Shown here one piece after another: positions 1 to 9,411 of a stretch of DNA of 64,000 nt. This DNA is from Kosakonia pseudosacchari. Lineage in GTDB: Bacteria > Pseudomonadota > Gammaproteobacteria > Enterobacterales > Enterobacteriaceae. Made by a program: the position numbers and the translations under genes. The DNA lies in NCBI RefSeq assembly GCF_900184035.1, contig NZ_FXWP01000006.1, forward strand, positions 16,912 through 80,911. Reading direction: 5' to 3'. How positions within the stretch are numbered: the first letter of the stretch is position 1; each line of letters starts with the position of its first letter. Below the pieces are notes generated by a model, which saw only the letters and a program-made list of their open reading frames with translations, had not been told where the DNA came from and searched no databases.

Positions 1-644
1 TTATTCATCTGCTCAAACGCCAGCTCACGCACCCGGTAAGACAATGTGGCGGAGAAGAGCATGTTCAAACGTGACGTCACGGGTGGCATACGGCGGAACA
101 GCCAGCGGATATCTTTGATAAAGCCCAGATCGTACATACGATCTGCTTCGTCCAGCACCACGACCTGGATCGCGCCCAGGTTAATATGGTTCTGCTTGGT
201 ATAATCAATTAATCGACCCGTGGTGCCGATTAAAATATCGACGCCGCTTTCCAGCACTTTCAGCTGTTTGTCATAGCCATCACCGCCGTAAGCCAGACCC
301 AGTTTCAGGCCAGTCGCTTGCGCCAGCGGTTCTGCATCGGCGTGAATTTGTACCGCGAGTTCACGTGTCGGCGCCATAATAATCGCGCGCGGTTGGTTCA
401 CTTTACGGTCTTCGATTGCCGGGTGAGAGAGAAGGTAATGAAACGTTGACGTTAAAAACGCCATCGTTTTGCCGGTACCGGTTTGCGCCTGACCTGCAAC
501 ATCACGGCCCGCCAGCGTCAGCGGAAGAGCCAGAGCCTGAATGGGCGTGCAATTATGAAACCCTTTTTTTTCAAGGGCTTCGATCACTTTTGGGTGCAGG
601 GCGAAGTCGGAAAACTTCTGTTCTGTTAAATGTGTTTTGCTCAT
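1..644 (-). CDS. rhlB: ATP-dependent RNA helicase RhlB (5' part, cut by window edge)
   Basis: DEAD-box RNA helicase that partners RNase E in the RNA degradosome. Only the first 214 or so codons are present (E. coli RhlB is 421 aa); the rest lies left of base 1. The start is the ATG whose complement is at 642-644, reading [14 protein letters not shown]. In order the visible motifs are the Q motif (GFHNCTPIQ), Walker A (AQTGTGKT), motif Ia (PTRELAVQ), a TTGR variant of the usual TPGR, the DEAD box (VLDEADRM) and the SAT motif (LFSAT). It is transcribed away from trxA, as in E. coli. The truncation is an artefact of the window, not a gene defect. Confidence 0.96.
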   Translation of the reverse strand, partial: MSKTHLTEQKFSDFALHPKVIEALEKKGFHNCTPIQALALPLTLAGRDVAGQAQTGTGKTMAFLTSTFHYLLSHPAIEDRKVNQPRAIIMAPTRELAVQIHADAEPLAQATGLKLGLAYGGDGYDKQLKVLESGVDILIGTTGRLIDYTKQNHINLGAIQVVVLDEADRMYDLGFIKDIRWLFRRMPPVTSRLNMLFSATLSYRVRELAFEQMN

Positions 645-788
645 AGTGTGGTAGAATATCAGCTTACTATTGCTTTACGAAAGCGTATCCGGTGAAATAA
701 AGTCAACCTTTAGTTGGTTATTGTGGCATCAATACGTTGCTGTTTTATGCTACACCAACATGCCAGGCTTATTCCTGTGGAGTTATAT

Positions 789-1118
789 ATGAGCGATAAA
801 ATTATTCACCTGACTGACGATAGTTTTGACACGGATGTACTCAAAGCGGACGGGCTTGTGCTCGTTGATTTCTGGGCAGAGTGGTGTGGACCGTGTAAAA
901 TGATCGCCCCGATTCTGGATGAGGTCGCTGATGAGTACGAAGGCAAGCTAACCATTGCGAAACTGAACATCGACAACAATCCAGGTACCGCGCCGAAATA
1001 CGGCATCCGTGGTATCCCGACCCTGCTGCTGTTTAAAGACGGTGAAGTTGCAGCAACCAAAGTTGGTGCCTTGTCTAAAGGCCAACTGAAAGAGTTCCTG
1101 GACGCCAACCTGGCGTAA
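789..1118 (+). CDS. trxA: Thioredoxin 1
   Basis: Cytosolic 109-aa thioredoxin, a dithiol reductant for ribonucleotide reductase, PAPS reductase and others. The active site W-C-G-P-C lies at residues 32-36, D27 and the cis-proline loop (GIPT) are present, and the length equals E. coli TrxA. The frame stays open upstream to 714, but the start at 789 ([11 protein letters not shown]) is chosen because it follows a purine-rich GGAG site and matches the mature protein known from E. coli. Divergent from rhlB and upstream of rho, as in other enterobacteria. Confidence 0.97.
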   Translation: MSDKIIHLTDDSFDTDVLKADGLVLVDFWAEWCGPCKMIAPILDEVADEYEGKLTIAKLNIDNNPGTAPKYGIRGIPTLLLFKDGEVAATKVGALSKGQLKEFLDANLA

Positions 1119-1461
1119 CCCAGACTCCGCCGGCGTGCCAGCAGTCCTAATTTTTTTGGAGCGCTGGACGCCCGGCTTCAGCCGTGCTAATTTAGTTTTG
1201 ACTTCGTTTTGAACATACCTTTAGTTGTTTGAATCTTGCATTACCCCGATACTTCCCGCAGAGCAACACCATCGCGAGAGAAGTCGACAGATTCCGGGCT
1301 TATCACTTATTCCGTCTTATCGTTTCAGTTCTGCGTACTTTCCTGTGACCAGGCACCGATCAGACATAAGTTGATGGCCGTTAACAGGCATGGATGACCC
1401 TGCCATACCATTCACAACATTAAGTTCGAGATCTACCCCGAGTTTAAGAACCCACACCATT
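1119..1461 (+). promoter_or_regulatory. rho promoter and attenuated leader region
   Basis: This 343-bp gap holds the rho leader. A TTGACT hexamer at 1198-1203 with a weak TTAGTT 17 bases on (1221-1226) is the best promoter candidate. In E. coli the leader is where Rho terminates its own transcript (autoregulation) and carries the short rhoL frame. Codons resembling the C-terminal half of RhoL (RFSSAY.PVTR) are readable from 1321 to a TGA at 1372-1374, but no ATG, GTG or TTG begins that frame nearby. The promoter is inference; the leader role is known from E. coli. Confidence 0.5.
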
Positions 1462-2721
1462 ATGAATCTTACCGAATTAAAGAATACGCCGGTTTCTGAG
1501 CTGATCACTCTCGGCGAAAATATGGGGCTGGAAAACCTGGCCCGTATGCGCAAACAGGACATCATTTTCGCCATCCTGAAGCAGCACGCGAAGAGTGGCG
1601 AAGATATCTTTGGCGATGGCGTGCTGGAGATTCTGCAGGATGGATTTGGTTTCCTCCGCTCCGCAGACAGCTCCTACCTCGCCGGCCCTGACGACATCTA
1701 CGTATCCCCCAGCCAAATTCGCCGTTTCAACCTCCGCACTGGTGACACCATTTCAGGTAAGATTCGCCCGCCTAAAGAAGGTGAACGTTACTTTGCATTG
1801 CTCAAAGTTAACGAGGTGAACTTCGATAAGCCGGAAAACGCGCGTAATAAGATTCTGTTTGAAAACTTAACGCCGCTGCACGCGAACTCTCGCCTGCGTA
1901 TGGAACGTGGTAATGGCTCGACGGAAGACTTAACCGCACGCGTACTGGATCTGGCGTCGCCGATCGGTCGTGGTCAGCGTGGTCTGATTGTTGCACCGCC
2001 AAAAGCCGGTAAAACTATGCTGCTGCAGAACATCGCGCAGAGCATTGCTTACAACCATCCAGATTGTGTACTGATGGTGCTGTTGATTGACGAACGTCCG
2101 GAAGAAGTGACCGAGATGCAACGTCTGGTTAAAGGCGAAGTGGTTGCTTCCACCTTTGACGAACCGGCTTCCCGCCACGTGCAGGTTGCAGAAATGGTTA
2201 TCGAGAAGGCCAAGCGCCTGGTCGAGCACAAGAAAGACGTTATCATTCTGCTGGACTCCATCACCCGTCTGGCTCGCGCTTACAACACCGTTGTTCCGGC
2301 GTCCGGCAAAGTGCTGACCGGTGGTGTCGACGCGAACGCCCTGCATCGCCCGAAACGCTTCTTCGGTGCCGCGCGTAACGTGGAAGAGGGCGGTAGCCTG
2401 ACCATTATCGCGACCGCGCTGATTGATACCGGTTCGAAAATGGACGAAGTGATTTACGAAGAGTTTAAAGGCACCGGTAACATGGAACTGCACCTCTCGC
2501 GTAAAATCGCTGAAAAACGTGTCTTCCCGGCGATTGATTACAACCGTTCCGGTACGCGTAAAGAAGAGTTGCTCACCACTCAGGAAGAGCTGCAGAAAAT
2601 GTGGATCCTGCGCAAAATCATTCACCCAATGGGTGAGATTGACGCCATGGAGTTCCTCATTAACAAGCTGGCAATGACGAAGACGAATGATGAGTTCTTC
2701 GACATGATGAAGCGCTCCTAA
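1462..2721 (+). CDS. rho: Transcription termination factor Rho
   Basis: Hexameric RNA-dependent ATPase/translocase that ends transcription at unstructured C-rich transcripts. The protein is 419 aa, the same as in E. coli. It has an N-terminal helical and cold-shock-like primary RNA site (about 1-130), a P-loop APPKAGKT at 178-185, Walker B-type LLIDERPEE, and a Q-loop/R-loop region ([10 protein letters not shown]...GKVLTGG) that forms the secondary RNA site. The ATG at 1462 is chosen over the in-frame ATG at 1390 because [11 protein letters not shown] is the known N-terminus. It ends just before a strong intrinsic terminator and is probably autoregulated through its leader. Confidence 0.98.
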   Translation: MNLTELKNTPVSELITLGENMGLENLARMRKQDIIFAILKQHAKSGEDIFGDGVLEILQDGFGFLRSADSSYLAGPDDIYVSPSQIRRFNLRTGDTISGKIRPPKEGERYFALLKVNEVNFDKPENARNKILFENLTPLHANSRLRMERGNGSTEDLTARVLDLASPIGRGQRGLIVAPPKAGKTMLLQNIAQSIAYNHPDCVLMVLLIDERPEEVTEMQRLVKGEVVASTFDEPASRHVQVAEMVIEKAKRLVEHKKDVIILLDSITRLARAYNTVVPASGKVLTGGVDANALHRPKRFFGAARNVEEGGSLTIIATALIDTGSKMDEVIYEEFKGTGNMELHLSRKIAEKRVFPAIDYNRSGTRKEELLTTQEELQKMWILRKIIHPMGEIDAMEFLINKLAMTKTNDEFFDMMKRS

Positions 2722-2739
2722 TATAAATAAACCTCGGAA

Positions 2740-2767
2740 GCGCCACGTTTTTACGTGGCGTTTTTTA
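2740..2767 (+). terminator. Intrinsic terminator of rho
   Basis: Perfect stem CGCCACG (2741-2747) with CGTGGCG (2754-2760), a six-base loop and an immediate TTTTTT run. It lies 19 bases after the rho stop. Confidence 0.93.
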
Positions 2768-2926
2768 TTTGCGGGCTATACGCTATATGCACTGGGACAG
2801 GCATTGTCCAACGCTGGCGACAACAAATAGACTATTCATCTTTTGAACGATTTATTTGTTTGAAAAGTAAACAATAACGCCTGCGAATGACCTGCATTCT
2901 CCTTTTATGGGGTGTGACAACGTCGT

Positions 2927-2932
2927 TATACT
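2927..2932 (+). promoter_or_regulatory. Candidate -10 box of the wec (ECA) operon
   Basis: TATACT lies 33 bases before the wecA GTG in the only non-coding gap upstream of the cluster, behind the rho terminator. No good -35 hexamer is visible at the right distance, so the call rests on the -10 and its position alone. Confidence 0.4.
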
Positions 2933-2964
2933 GTCGGGATAAACATTAGCTGAGAGCATGCATT

Positions 2965-4068
2965 GTGAATTTACTCACTGCTTTTACTGAATTATTCAGT
3001 ATTTTTTTGTTCACCACCGTTTTCTTGTTTTTTGCGCGAAAAGCAGCAAAACGAATCGGCTTGGTGGACAAACCCAACTTTCGCAAACGGCATCAGGGCT
3101 TGATTCCTCTGGTTGGTGGCATTTCAGTTTATGCGGGCATCTGTTTCAGTTTTGGTATCACCGACAATTATATTCCGCATGCCTTACTCTATCTTTTCTG
3201 CGCGGGGATATTAGTGCTGATCGGTGCGTTGGACGATCGTTTCGATATCAGCGTGAAATTTCGCGCCGTAATTCAGGCGCTGGTCGCCGTGATTATGATG
3301 GTTGTCGGTAAGCTCTACCTTAGCAGCCTCGGTTATATCTTTGGTTCATGGGAGATGGTGCTCGGTCCGTTTGGCTATCTGCTGACGCTGTTTGCCGTAT
3401 GGGCGGCAATTAATGCGTTCAATATGGTTGATGGCATTGATGGTCTGCTGGGAGGTCTTTCATGCGTCTCTTTTGCTGCCATGGGCTTTATCTTGTGGTT
3501 TGATGGGCAATTCAGCCTTGCAATCTGGTGCTTTGCGATGATTGCGGCCATCCTCCCTTATATCTTGCTTAATCTCGGTGTTCTGGGACGTCGCTATAAA
3601 GTCTTTATGGGTGATGCGGGTAGTACCCTCATTGGTTTTACCGTTATTTGGATCCTGCTGGAGACCACGCAGGGTAAGACGCATCCGATTAGCCCGGTAA
3701 CAGCATTGTGGATTATTGCCATTCCTCTGATGGATATGGTGGCAATCATGTATCGTCGTCTACGTAAGGGGATGAGCCCTTTTTCGCCAGATCGTCAGCA
3801 TATTCATCATTTGATCATGCGCGCAGGTTTTACTTCCCGTCAGGCTTTTGTACTGATTACGCTTGCCGCAGCCTTGCTCGCCAGCATTGGTGTTACTGCA
3901 GAATTCCTTCGTTTTCCACCTGAGTGGACAATGTTGGCATTATTCTTGCTATCTTTCTTTTTGTATGGCTACTGTATCAAACGAGCATGGAAAGTGGCGC
4001 GTTTTATCAAACGTGTGAAACGCAGAATGCGCCGTAACAAAGGTCAAAAATCAACACTCACCAAGTGA
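2965..4068 (+). CDS. wecA: UDP-GlcNAc:undecaprenyl-phosphate GlcNAc-1-phosphate transferase
   Basis: Inner-membrane enzyme that makes undecaprenyl-PP-GlcNAc (lipid I of ECA), which also primes many O antigens. The 367-aa product matches E. coli WecA in length and has about 11 hydrophobic segments. Catalytic motifs are visible: D90-D91 (GALDDRFD), D156 and D159 (NMVDGIDG), and the cytoplasmic HIHH near 279-282. The C-terminus is very basic (KRVKRRMRRN). The start is GTG at 2965, supported by alignment to MNLLT. First gene of the ECA cluster; wzzE follows after 13 bases. Confidence 0.97.
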   Translation: MNLLTAFTELFSIFLFTTVFLFFARKAAKRIGLVDKPNFRKRHQGLIPLVGGISVYAGICFSFGITDNYIPHALLYLFCAGILVLIGALDDRFDISVKFRAVIQALVAVIMMVVGKLYLSSLGYIFGSWEMVLGPFGYLLTLFAVWAAINAFNMVDGIDGLLGGLSCVSFAAMGFILWFDGQFSLAIWCFAMIAAILPYILLNLGVLGRRYKVFMGDAGSTLIGFTVIWILLETTQGKTHPISPVTALWIIAIPLMDMVAIMYRRLRKGMSPFSPDRQHIHHLIMRAGFTSRQAFVLITLAAALLASIGVTAEFLRFPPEWTMLALFLLSFFLYGYCIKRAWKVARFIKRVKRRMRRNKGQKSTLTK

Positions 4069-4081
4069 AATCGGGAAAGCG

Positions 4082-5128
4082 ATGATTCAACCAGCGTCAG
4101 GAGCACCTTCGATGGGGACGGAAAATGAACTGGATATCCGGGGCTTATTCCGTACTTTATGGGTAGGAAAATTATGGATCGCGGGAATAGCATTGTTGTT
4201 TGCTTTGCTCGCCTTAGTCTGGACCTTCTTTGCTACCCAGGAGTGGAGTGCGACCGCCGTTACCGACCGCCCCACGGTTAATATGCTGGGAGGTTATTAT
4301 TCCCAGCAGCAGTTCCTGCGTAACCTGGACGACAAAGCTAACCAGACGCCAACCGATCAGGTATCGGTCATGGATGAGGCATATAAAGAGTTCATTATGC
4401 AACTCGCCTCCTGGGATACGCGCCGCGATTTCTGGTCGCAAACGGATTACTACAAACAGCGCCTGGTCGGTAACAGCAAAGCGGATGCGGCGATGCTTGA
4501 TGAGCTCATCAATAACATCCAGTACACACCTGGAGATGTTGTCCGCAACCTTAATGATAACGTTAAGTTGATTGCTGAAACCGCGCCAGATGCTAACAAC
4601 CTGCTGCGTCAGTATGTCGCCTTTGCCAGCCAGCGTGCCGCCAGTCATCTTAACGATGAACTGAAAGGCGCCTGGGCCGCACGTACCATCCAGATGAAAG
4701 CACAGGTTAAACGCCAGGAAGAAGTCGCTAAGGCGATTTTTAACCGTCGTCAACACAGTGTTGAGCAAGCGCTCAAAGTCGCTGAGCAGCACAATATCTC
4801 TCATAACGAAACCGAGGTTCCACCGGACGAGCTGCCGGATTCAGAACTGTTTATGCTGGGCCGCCCTATGCTGCAAGCGCGGCTGGAAAACCTGCAGGCA
4901 GTGGGGCCACAATTTGATCTGGACTATGATCAAAATCGGGCCATGCTGAATACGCTTAACGTCGGTCCGACACTTGATCCCCGTTTTCAGACATATCGTT
5001 ATTTGCGTACGCCGGAAGAACCGGTAAAACGCGACAGCCCGCGTCGTGCTTTCCTGATGATTATGTGGGGAATTGTTGGCGCGTTACTCGGCTCCGGAAT
5101 TGCATTAACACGCCGCCGTTCGAATTAA
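4082..5128 (+). CDS. wzzE: ECA polysaccharide chain-length modulator
   Basis: Polysaccharide co-polymerase that sets the modal chain length of ECA and forms the cyclic form together with WzyE. The 348-aa protein has the Wzz layout: a membrane segment near residues 32-52, a long periplasmic coiled-coil domain (ELKGAWAARTIQMKAQVKRQEEVAKAIF region), a proline-rich stretch (RTPEEPVKRDSP), and a second membrane segment near 325-342. It lies between wecA and wecB as in E. coli. The N-terminal 20 residues diverge most from E. coli. Confidence 0.95.
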   Translation: MIQPASGAPSMGTENELDIRGLFRTLWVGKLWIAGIALLFALLALVWTFFATQEWSATAVTDRPTVNMLGGYYSQQQFLRNLDDKANQTPTDQVSVMDEAYKEFIMQLASWDTRRDFWSQTDYYKQRLVGNSKADAAMLDELINNIQYTPGDVVRNLNDNVKLIAETAPDANNLLRQYVAFASQRAASHLNDELKGAWAARTIQMKAQVKRQEEVAKAIFNRRQHSVEQALKVAEQHNISHNETEVPPDELPDSELFMLGRPMLQARLENLQAVGPQFDLDYDQNRAMLNTLNVGPTLDPRFQTYRYLRTPEEPVKRDSPRRAFLMIMWGIVGALLGSGIALTRRRSN

Positions 5129-5183
5129 ACGCCGTCTGAGATGAAGGCTCCGTGCCTTCATCTTCTAATCGAAGAGAATCGTT

Positions 5184-6314
5184 GTGAAAGTACTTACCGT
5201 ATTTGGCACGAGGCCAGAAGCTATCAAAATGGCTCCGCTGGTACATGCGCTGGCAAAGGATCCAGACTTTGAAGCAAGAGTTTGCGTCACTGCGCAGCAT
5301 CGGGAGATGCTTGATCAGGTGTTAACGCTCTTCTCTATTGTTCCGGATTACGATTTAAACATTATGAAGCCAGGACAAGGGCTTACGGAGATAACCTGCG
5401 GCATCCTTGAAGGGTTAAAACCCATCCTGGAATCCTTCCGCCCGGATGTGGTGCTGGTGCATGGCGACACGACAACGACGATTGCGGCGAGCCTTGCCGC
5501 ATTTTATCAGCGTATTCCTGTCGGGCATGTTGAAGCGGGTCTGCGTACTGGCGATCTCTCTTCGCCATGGCCTGAAGAGGCAAACCGCACGTTGACCGGC
5601 CACCTGGCGATGTATCACTTTGCGCCGACGGAAAACTCCCGCCTCAATTTACGCCGTGAGAATGTTGCGGATAACCGCATTTTTGTCACTGGCAATACCG
5701 TCATTGATGCGCTTTTCTGGGTTCGCGACAGCGTGATGAATAACCCTTCGCGTTACGAGGAACTGGCGGCGCGTTATCCGTTCCTCAGCAGAGATAAAAA
5801 ACTGATCCTTGTTACCGGCCATCGCCGCGAGAGTTTTGGTCGTGGTTTTGAACAGATTTGCCATGCGTTAGCGGATATCGCCGCGCAACATGATGATGTG
5901 CAAATTGTCTATCCGGTCCATCTGAACCCCAATGTCAGCGAGCCCGTAAACCGAATTCTTGGTCACGTTGAGAACATTACCCTGATAGAACCTCAGGATT
6001 ACCTGCCGTTTTTGTGGTTGATGAATCATGCCTGGCTGATCCTGACGGATTCGGGCGGCATACAGGAAGAAGCCCCTTCGCTCGGCAAGCCGGTGCTGGT
6101 AATGCGTGATACCACCGAACGCCCGGAAGCCGTTGATGCGGGCACGGTTAAACTGGTTGGCACGGATCGCCAGCGCATCGTGGAAGAGGTCTCGCACCTG
6201 CTTCATGACAACGATGCCTGGCAGGCGATGAGCCGCGCGCACAACCCTTATGGTGACGGGCTGGCCTGCGGCCGCATTTTGCACGCACTTAAAAATAATC
6301 GGGTAACACTATGA
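5184..6314 (+). CDS. wecB: UDP-N-acetylglucosamine 2-epimerase (non-hydrolysing)
   Basis: Converts UDP-GlcNAc to UDP-ManNAc, the precursor of the ManNAcA residue of ECA. 376 aa, the family length. Recognisable motifs are GTRPEAIKM (8-16), [26 protein letters not shown] and the UDP-binding [12 protein letters not shown] at 5184 reads [11 protein letters not shown]. The stop overlaps the wecC start in an ATGA, pointing to translational coupling with the next enzyme of the pathway. Confidence 0.97.
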   Translation: MKVLTVFGTRPEAIKMAPLVHALAKDPDFEARVCVTAQHREMLDQVLTLFSIVPDYDLNIMKPGQGLTEITCGILEGLKPILESFRPDVVLVHGDTTTTIAASLAAFYQRIPVGHVEAGLRTGDLSSPWPEEANRTLTGHLAMYHFAPTENSRLNLRRENVADNRIFVTGNTVIDALFWVRDSVMNNPSRYEELAARYPFLSRDKKLILVTGHRRESFGRGFEQICHALADIAAQHDDVQIVYPVHLNPNVSEPVNRILGHVENITLIEPQDYLPFLWLMNHAWLILTDSGGIQEEAPSLGKPVLVMRDTTERPEAVDAGTVKLVGTDRQRIVEEVSHLLHDNDAWQAMSRAHNPYGDGLACGRILHALKNNRVTL

Positions 6315-7573
6315 GCTTTAAAACCATTTCCGTTATTGGCCTGGGCTATATTGGTCTGCCTACCGCAGCGGCGTTTGCGTCACGGCAGAAGCAGGTTGTT
6401 GGCGTTGATATCAACGCCCATGCGGTGGAAACCATTAACCGTGGCGAAATCCATATTGTCGAGCCGGAACTGGGAAGTGTAGTGAAAGCGGCGGTAAACG
6501 GCGGCTATCTTCGCGCGAGCACCACGCCTGTCGTCGCAGATGCTTACTTGATCGCCGTGCCAACGCCATTTAAAGGCGAGCACGAGCCGGATATGGCCTA
6601 TGTTGAGGCGGCAGCGAAATCCATCGCGCCAGTGCTTGGCAAAGGCGCGTTAGTGATCCTTGAGTCGACCTCGCCGGTAGGGGCAACAGAACAGATGGCG
6701 CAGTGGCTTGCCGACGCGCGCCCGGATCTCACTTTCCCGCAGCAGGCGGGTGAAAACGCCGATATCAATATCGCCTACTGTCCGGAGCGCGTGCTGCCGG
6801 GGCAAGTCATGGTTGAGCTGATTAAAAATGACCGCGTGATTGGCGGGATGACGCCGGTTTGTTCGGCGCGGGCCAGTGAGCTGTACAAAATTTTCCTCGA
6901 AGGCGAATGCGTGGTTACCAACTCGCGTACCGCTGAAATGTGCAAACTTACCGAAAACAGTTTCCGCGATGTGAACATTGCATTTGCCAACGAATTGTCG
7001 CTGATTTGCGCCGATCAGGGGATCAACGTTTGGGAGTTGATTCGTCTGGCGAACCGCCATCCGCGCGTCAATATTCTGCAGCCTGGTCCTGGCGTTGGCG
7101 GGCACTGTATCGCCGTTGATCCATGGTTTATTGTCGCGCAGAACCCGCAGCAGTCGCGGCTTATCCGCACCGCGCGTGAAGTTAACGACTTTAAGCCGCA
7201 CTGGGTGTTGAATCAGGTCAAAGCGATGGTTGCCGATTGTCTGACGGCCAGCGGCAAACGTGCCAGTGAAATCAAAATCGCCTGTTTCGGGCTGGCCTTT
7301 AAACCCAATATTGATGATTTACGTGAAAGCCCGGCAATGGAAATTGCTCTCGACATCGCCCAGTGGCACAGCGGTGAAACACTGGTAGTGGAACCAAATA
7401 TTCATCAACTGCCGGCTAAATTCGCCGGACACGCCACGCTGGTAAATACCCATGATGCGCTGGCGCAGGCCGATGTGCTGGTAATGCTGGTTGATCACAA
7501 CGAGTTTAAAGCGGTGGAGAGCGCCAGCATTGACCAGCAATTCGTTGTCGATACCAAAGGTGTCTGGCGCTAA
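6311..7573 (+). CDS. wecC: UDP-N-acetyl-D-mannosamine dehydrogenase
   Basis: NAD-dependent oxidation of UDP-ManNAc to UDP-ManNAcA. 420 aa, as in E. coli. It has an N-terminal Rossmann fold ([16 protein letters not shown]), the central UDP-glucose/GDP-mannose dehydrogenase domain with catalytic Cys266 in [13 protein letters not shown], and a C-terminal UDP-binding domain ([15 protein letters not shown]). In E. coli the next two genes are rffG and rffH; here only 24 bases separate wecC from wecD. Confidence 0.97.
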   Translation: MSFKTISVIGLGYIGLPTAAAFASRQKQVVGVDINAHAVETINRGEIHIVEPELGSVVKAAVNGGYLRASTTPVVADAYLIAVPTPFKGEHEPDMAYVEAAAKSIAPVLGKGALVILESTSPVGATEQMAQWLADARPDLTFPQQAGENADINIAYCPERVLPGQVMVELIKNDRVIGGMTPVCSARASELYKIFLEGECVVTNSRTAEMCKLTENSFRDVNIAFANELSLICADQGINVWELIRLANRHPRVNILQPGPGVGGHCIAVDPWFIVAQNPQQSRLIRTAREVNDFKPHWVLNQVKAMVADCLTASGKRASEIKIACFGLAFKPNIDDLRESPAMEIALDIAQWHSGETLVVEPNIHQLPAKFAGHATLVNTHDALAQADVLVMLVDHNEFKAVESASIDQQFVVDTKGVWR

Positions 7574-7597
7574 GCGAGCGAGCATAAAGGGAACAGC

Positions 7598-8275
7598 ATG
7601 ACCATTCACGGCACGGTAGAAGAACTGGCATGGGAAAGCCGCTTTTTTAGCTTGCGTAGCGCGATTGTTCGCCTGCAACCCTCGGCGCCTGCGTTGACCA
7701 GCGCAGATTTTGCTAATTGGGCGCGTGTGCAGGTGAAACTACCGGCATCGCAGCCCCACCAGTTAGATGCATTGCAGCAGCTCGGTTTTCAACTGGTTGA
7801 AGGCGAGATCGACCTTTCGCTGGCGGTAGAGGAACAGGGTGTCGATCCGTCGGCTGATGTGGCGACGCTTGCGGATATCCCTGTGCTACGCCAGCTGGCA
7901 GCTGAAATTTTTGTGCAGAGCCGATTCCGCGCCCCCTGGTATCCAGCAGAGGCGAGCGGGCGTTTTTATGCGCAATGGATCGAAAACGCCGTAAAAGGTG
8001 AATTTGACCATCAATGCCTGGTCTTTCGTAACGCAGATGGCGCTATCGCTGGCTTTGTTTCGCTGCGCCAGCTCAACGAACAGGAAGCGCGCATTGGCCT
8101 GTTGGCCGGGCGCGGTATGGGCGAAAAATTAATGCAGGCGGCGTGCCACTGGGCGCGTCAGCGCGGGCTAAAACGTGTGCGGGTAGCGACTCAGCTAGGG
8201 AACACTGCCGCACTTAAACGCTATATTCAAAGCGGGGCGAATATTGAAAGCACCGCTTTGTGGCTATACAGGTGA
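7598..8275 (+). CDS. wecD: dTDP-4-amino-4,6-dideoxy-D-galactose acyltransferase
   Basis: GNAT-family enzyme that acetylates dTDP-Fuc4N to dTDP-Fuc4NAc. 225 aa against 224 in E. coli. The C-terminal acetyl-CoA site reads [12 protein letters not shown], and the ending [19 protein letters not shown] is strongly conserved. The N-terminal third is more divergent. The ATG at 7598 follows AAGGGA. It sits directly behind wecC, without rffGH, and four bases before wecE. Confidence 0.95.
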   Translation: MTIHGTVEELAWESRFFSLRSAIVRLQPSAPALTSADFANWARVQVKLPASQPHQLDALQQLGFQLVEGEIDLSLAVEEQGVDPSADVATLADIPVLRQLAAEIFVQSRFRAPWYPAEASGRFYAQWIENAVKGEFDHQCLVFRNADGAIAGFVSLRQLNEQEARIGLLAGRGMGEKLMQAACHWARQRGLKRVRVATQLGNTAALKRYIQSGANIESTALWLYR

Positions 8276-8279
8276 CTCT

Positions 8280-9410
8280 ATGATCCCCTTTAACGCCCCA
8301 CCGGTGGTGGGAACGGAACTCGACTACATGCAGTCGGCGATGGGCAGCGGTAAGTTATGCGGCGATGGCGGTTTTACCCGCCGCTGTCAGCAGTGGATGG
8401 AGCAACGTTTTCGCAGCGCGAAAGTCTTACTGACACCCTCCTGCACGGCGTCGCTGGAGATGGCTGCACTGTTACTGGATATCCAGCCTGGCGATGAAGT
8501 GATCATGCCGAGCTACACCTTCGTGTCGACCGCCAACGCGTTTGTACTGCGCGGTGCGAAAATCGTCTTTGTCGATATCCGCCCGGATACTATGAACATT
8601 GATGAAACGCTGATCGAAGCCGCCATCACCGAAAATACCCGCGCCATTGTGCCGGTGCATTACGCGGGAGTCGCCTGCGAAATGGACACCATTATGGCGA
8701 TTGCCAAACACCATAATTTGTATGTGGTGGAAGATGCGGCACAGGGCGTGATGTCTACCTATAAAGGGCGGGCGCTGGGCACGATCGGCCATATTGGTTG
8801 CTTTAGTTTCCATGAAACCAAAAACTACACCGCGGGCGGCGAAGGCGGTGCGACGCTGATTAACGATCGCGCGCTGGTGGAACGGGCAGAGATCATTCGT
8901 GAGAAAGGCACCAACCGCAGCCAGTTTTTCCGTGGGCAGGTGGATAAATACACCTGGCGGGATATCGGTTCCAGCTATCTGATGGCAGATCTCCAGGCGG
9001 CCTATTTATGGGCGCAACTGGAAGCGGCAGAACGTATTAACCAGCAGCGCCTGGCGCTGTGGCAAACCTATTACGACGCTTTAAAGCCGCTGGCGCGCGC
9101 GGGTCGCATTGAGCTGCCCTCGATCCCTGCGGAATGTAGCCACAATGCGCATATGTTTTATATCAAGCTGCGTGATGAAGCCGACCGTAGTGCGTTGATT
9201 GCCTTCCTGAAAGAAGCGGAAATCCTCGCGGTGTTCCATTATATCCCGCTGCATGCCTCACCAGCTGGTGAAAAATTCGGCGAATTTCACGGCGAAGATC
9301 GTTACACCACACAAGAAAGTGAGCGTTTGCTTCGTCTGCCGCTGTTCTATAACCTGGCACCGGTTAATCAGCGCACCGTTATCAGTACGCTTCTGAGCTA
9401 CTTCAACTGA
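8280..9410 (+). CDS. wecE: dTDP-4-amino-4,6-dideoxygalactose transaminase
   Basis: PLP-dependent (DegT/DnrJ/EryC1 family) aminotransferase making dTDP-Fuc4N from dTDP-4-keto-6-deoxyglucose. 376 aa with the Schiff-base lysine K181 in SFHETKNYTAGGEGG. The frame is open back to 8244, but ATG at 8280 gives the conserved MIPFNAPPVVG start and lies after the wecD stop. Its substrate is normally supplied by RffH and RffG, which are not encoded here, so it must rely on paralogues elsewhere in the genome (inference). Confidence 0.97.
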   Translation: MIPFNAPPVVGTELDYMQSAMGSGKLCGDGGFTRRCQQWMEQRFRSAKVLLTPSCTASLEMAALLLDIQPGDEVIMPSYTFVSTANAFVLRGAKIVFVDIRPDTMNIDETLIEAAITENTRAIVPVHYAGVACEMDTIMAIAKHHNLYVVEDAAQGVMSTYKGRALGTIGHIGCFSFHETKNYTAGGEGGATLINDRALVERAEIIREKGTNRSQFFRGQVDKYTWRDIGSSYLMADLQAAYLWAQLEAAERINQQRLALWQTYYDALKPLARAGRIELPSIPAECSHNAHMFYIKLRDEADRSALIAFLKEAEILAVFHYIPLHASPAGEKFGEFHGEDRYTTQESERLLRLPLFYNLAPVNQRTVISTLLSYFN

Positions 9411-9411
9411 C

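Noticed and set aside
416..646. 76-codon plus-strand frame inside rhlB
   Set aside because: Antisense to the conserved helicase motifs of RhlB; no independent support.
1930..2625. 231-codon open frame antisense to rho
   Set aside because: Mirror of rho's strongly biased codons; no ribosome site, no recognisable domain, and rho fully explains the region. Many similar long antisense frames (for example 4214-4804, 34890-35819, 57432-58103, 61882-62493) were dropped for the same reason.
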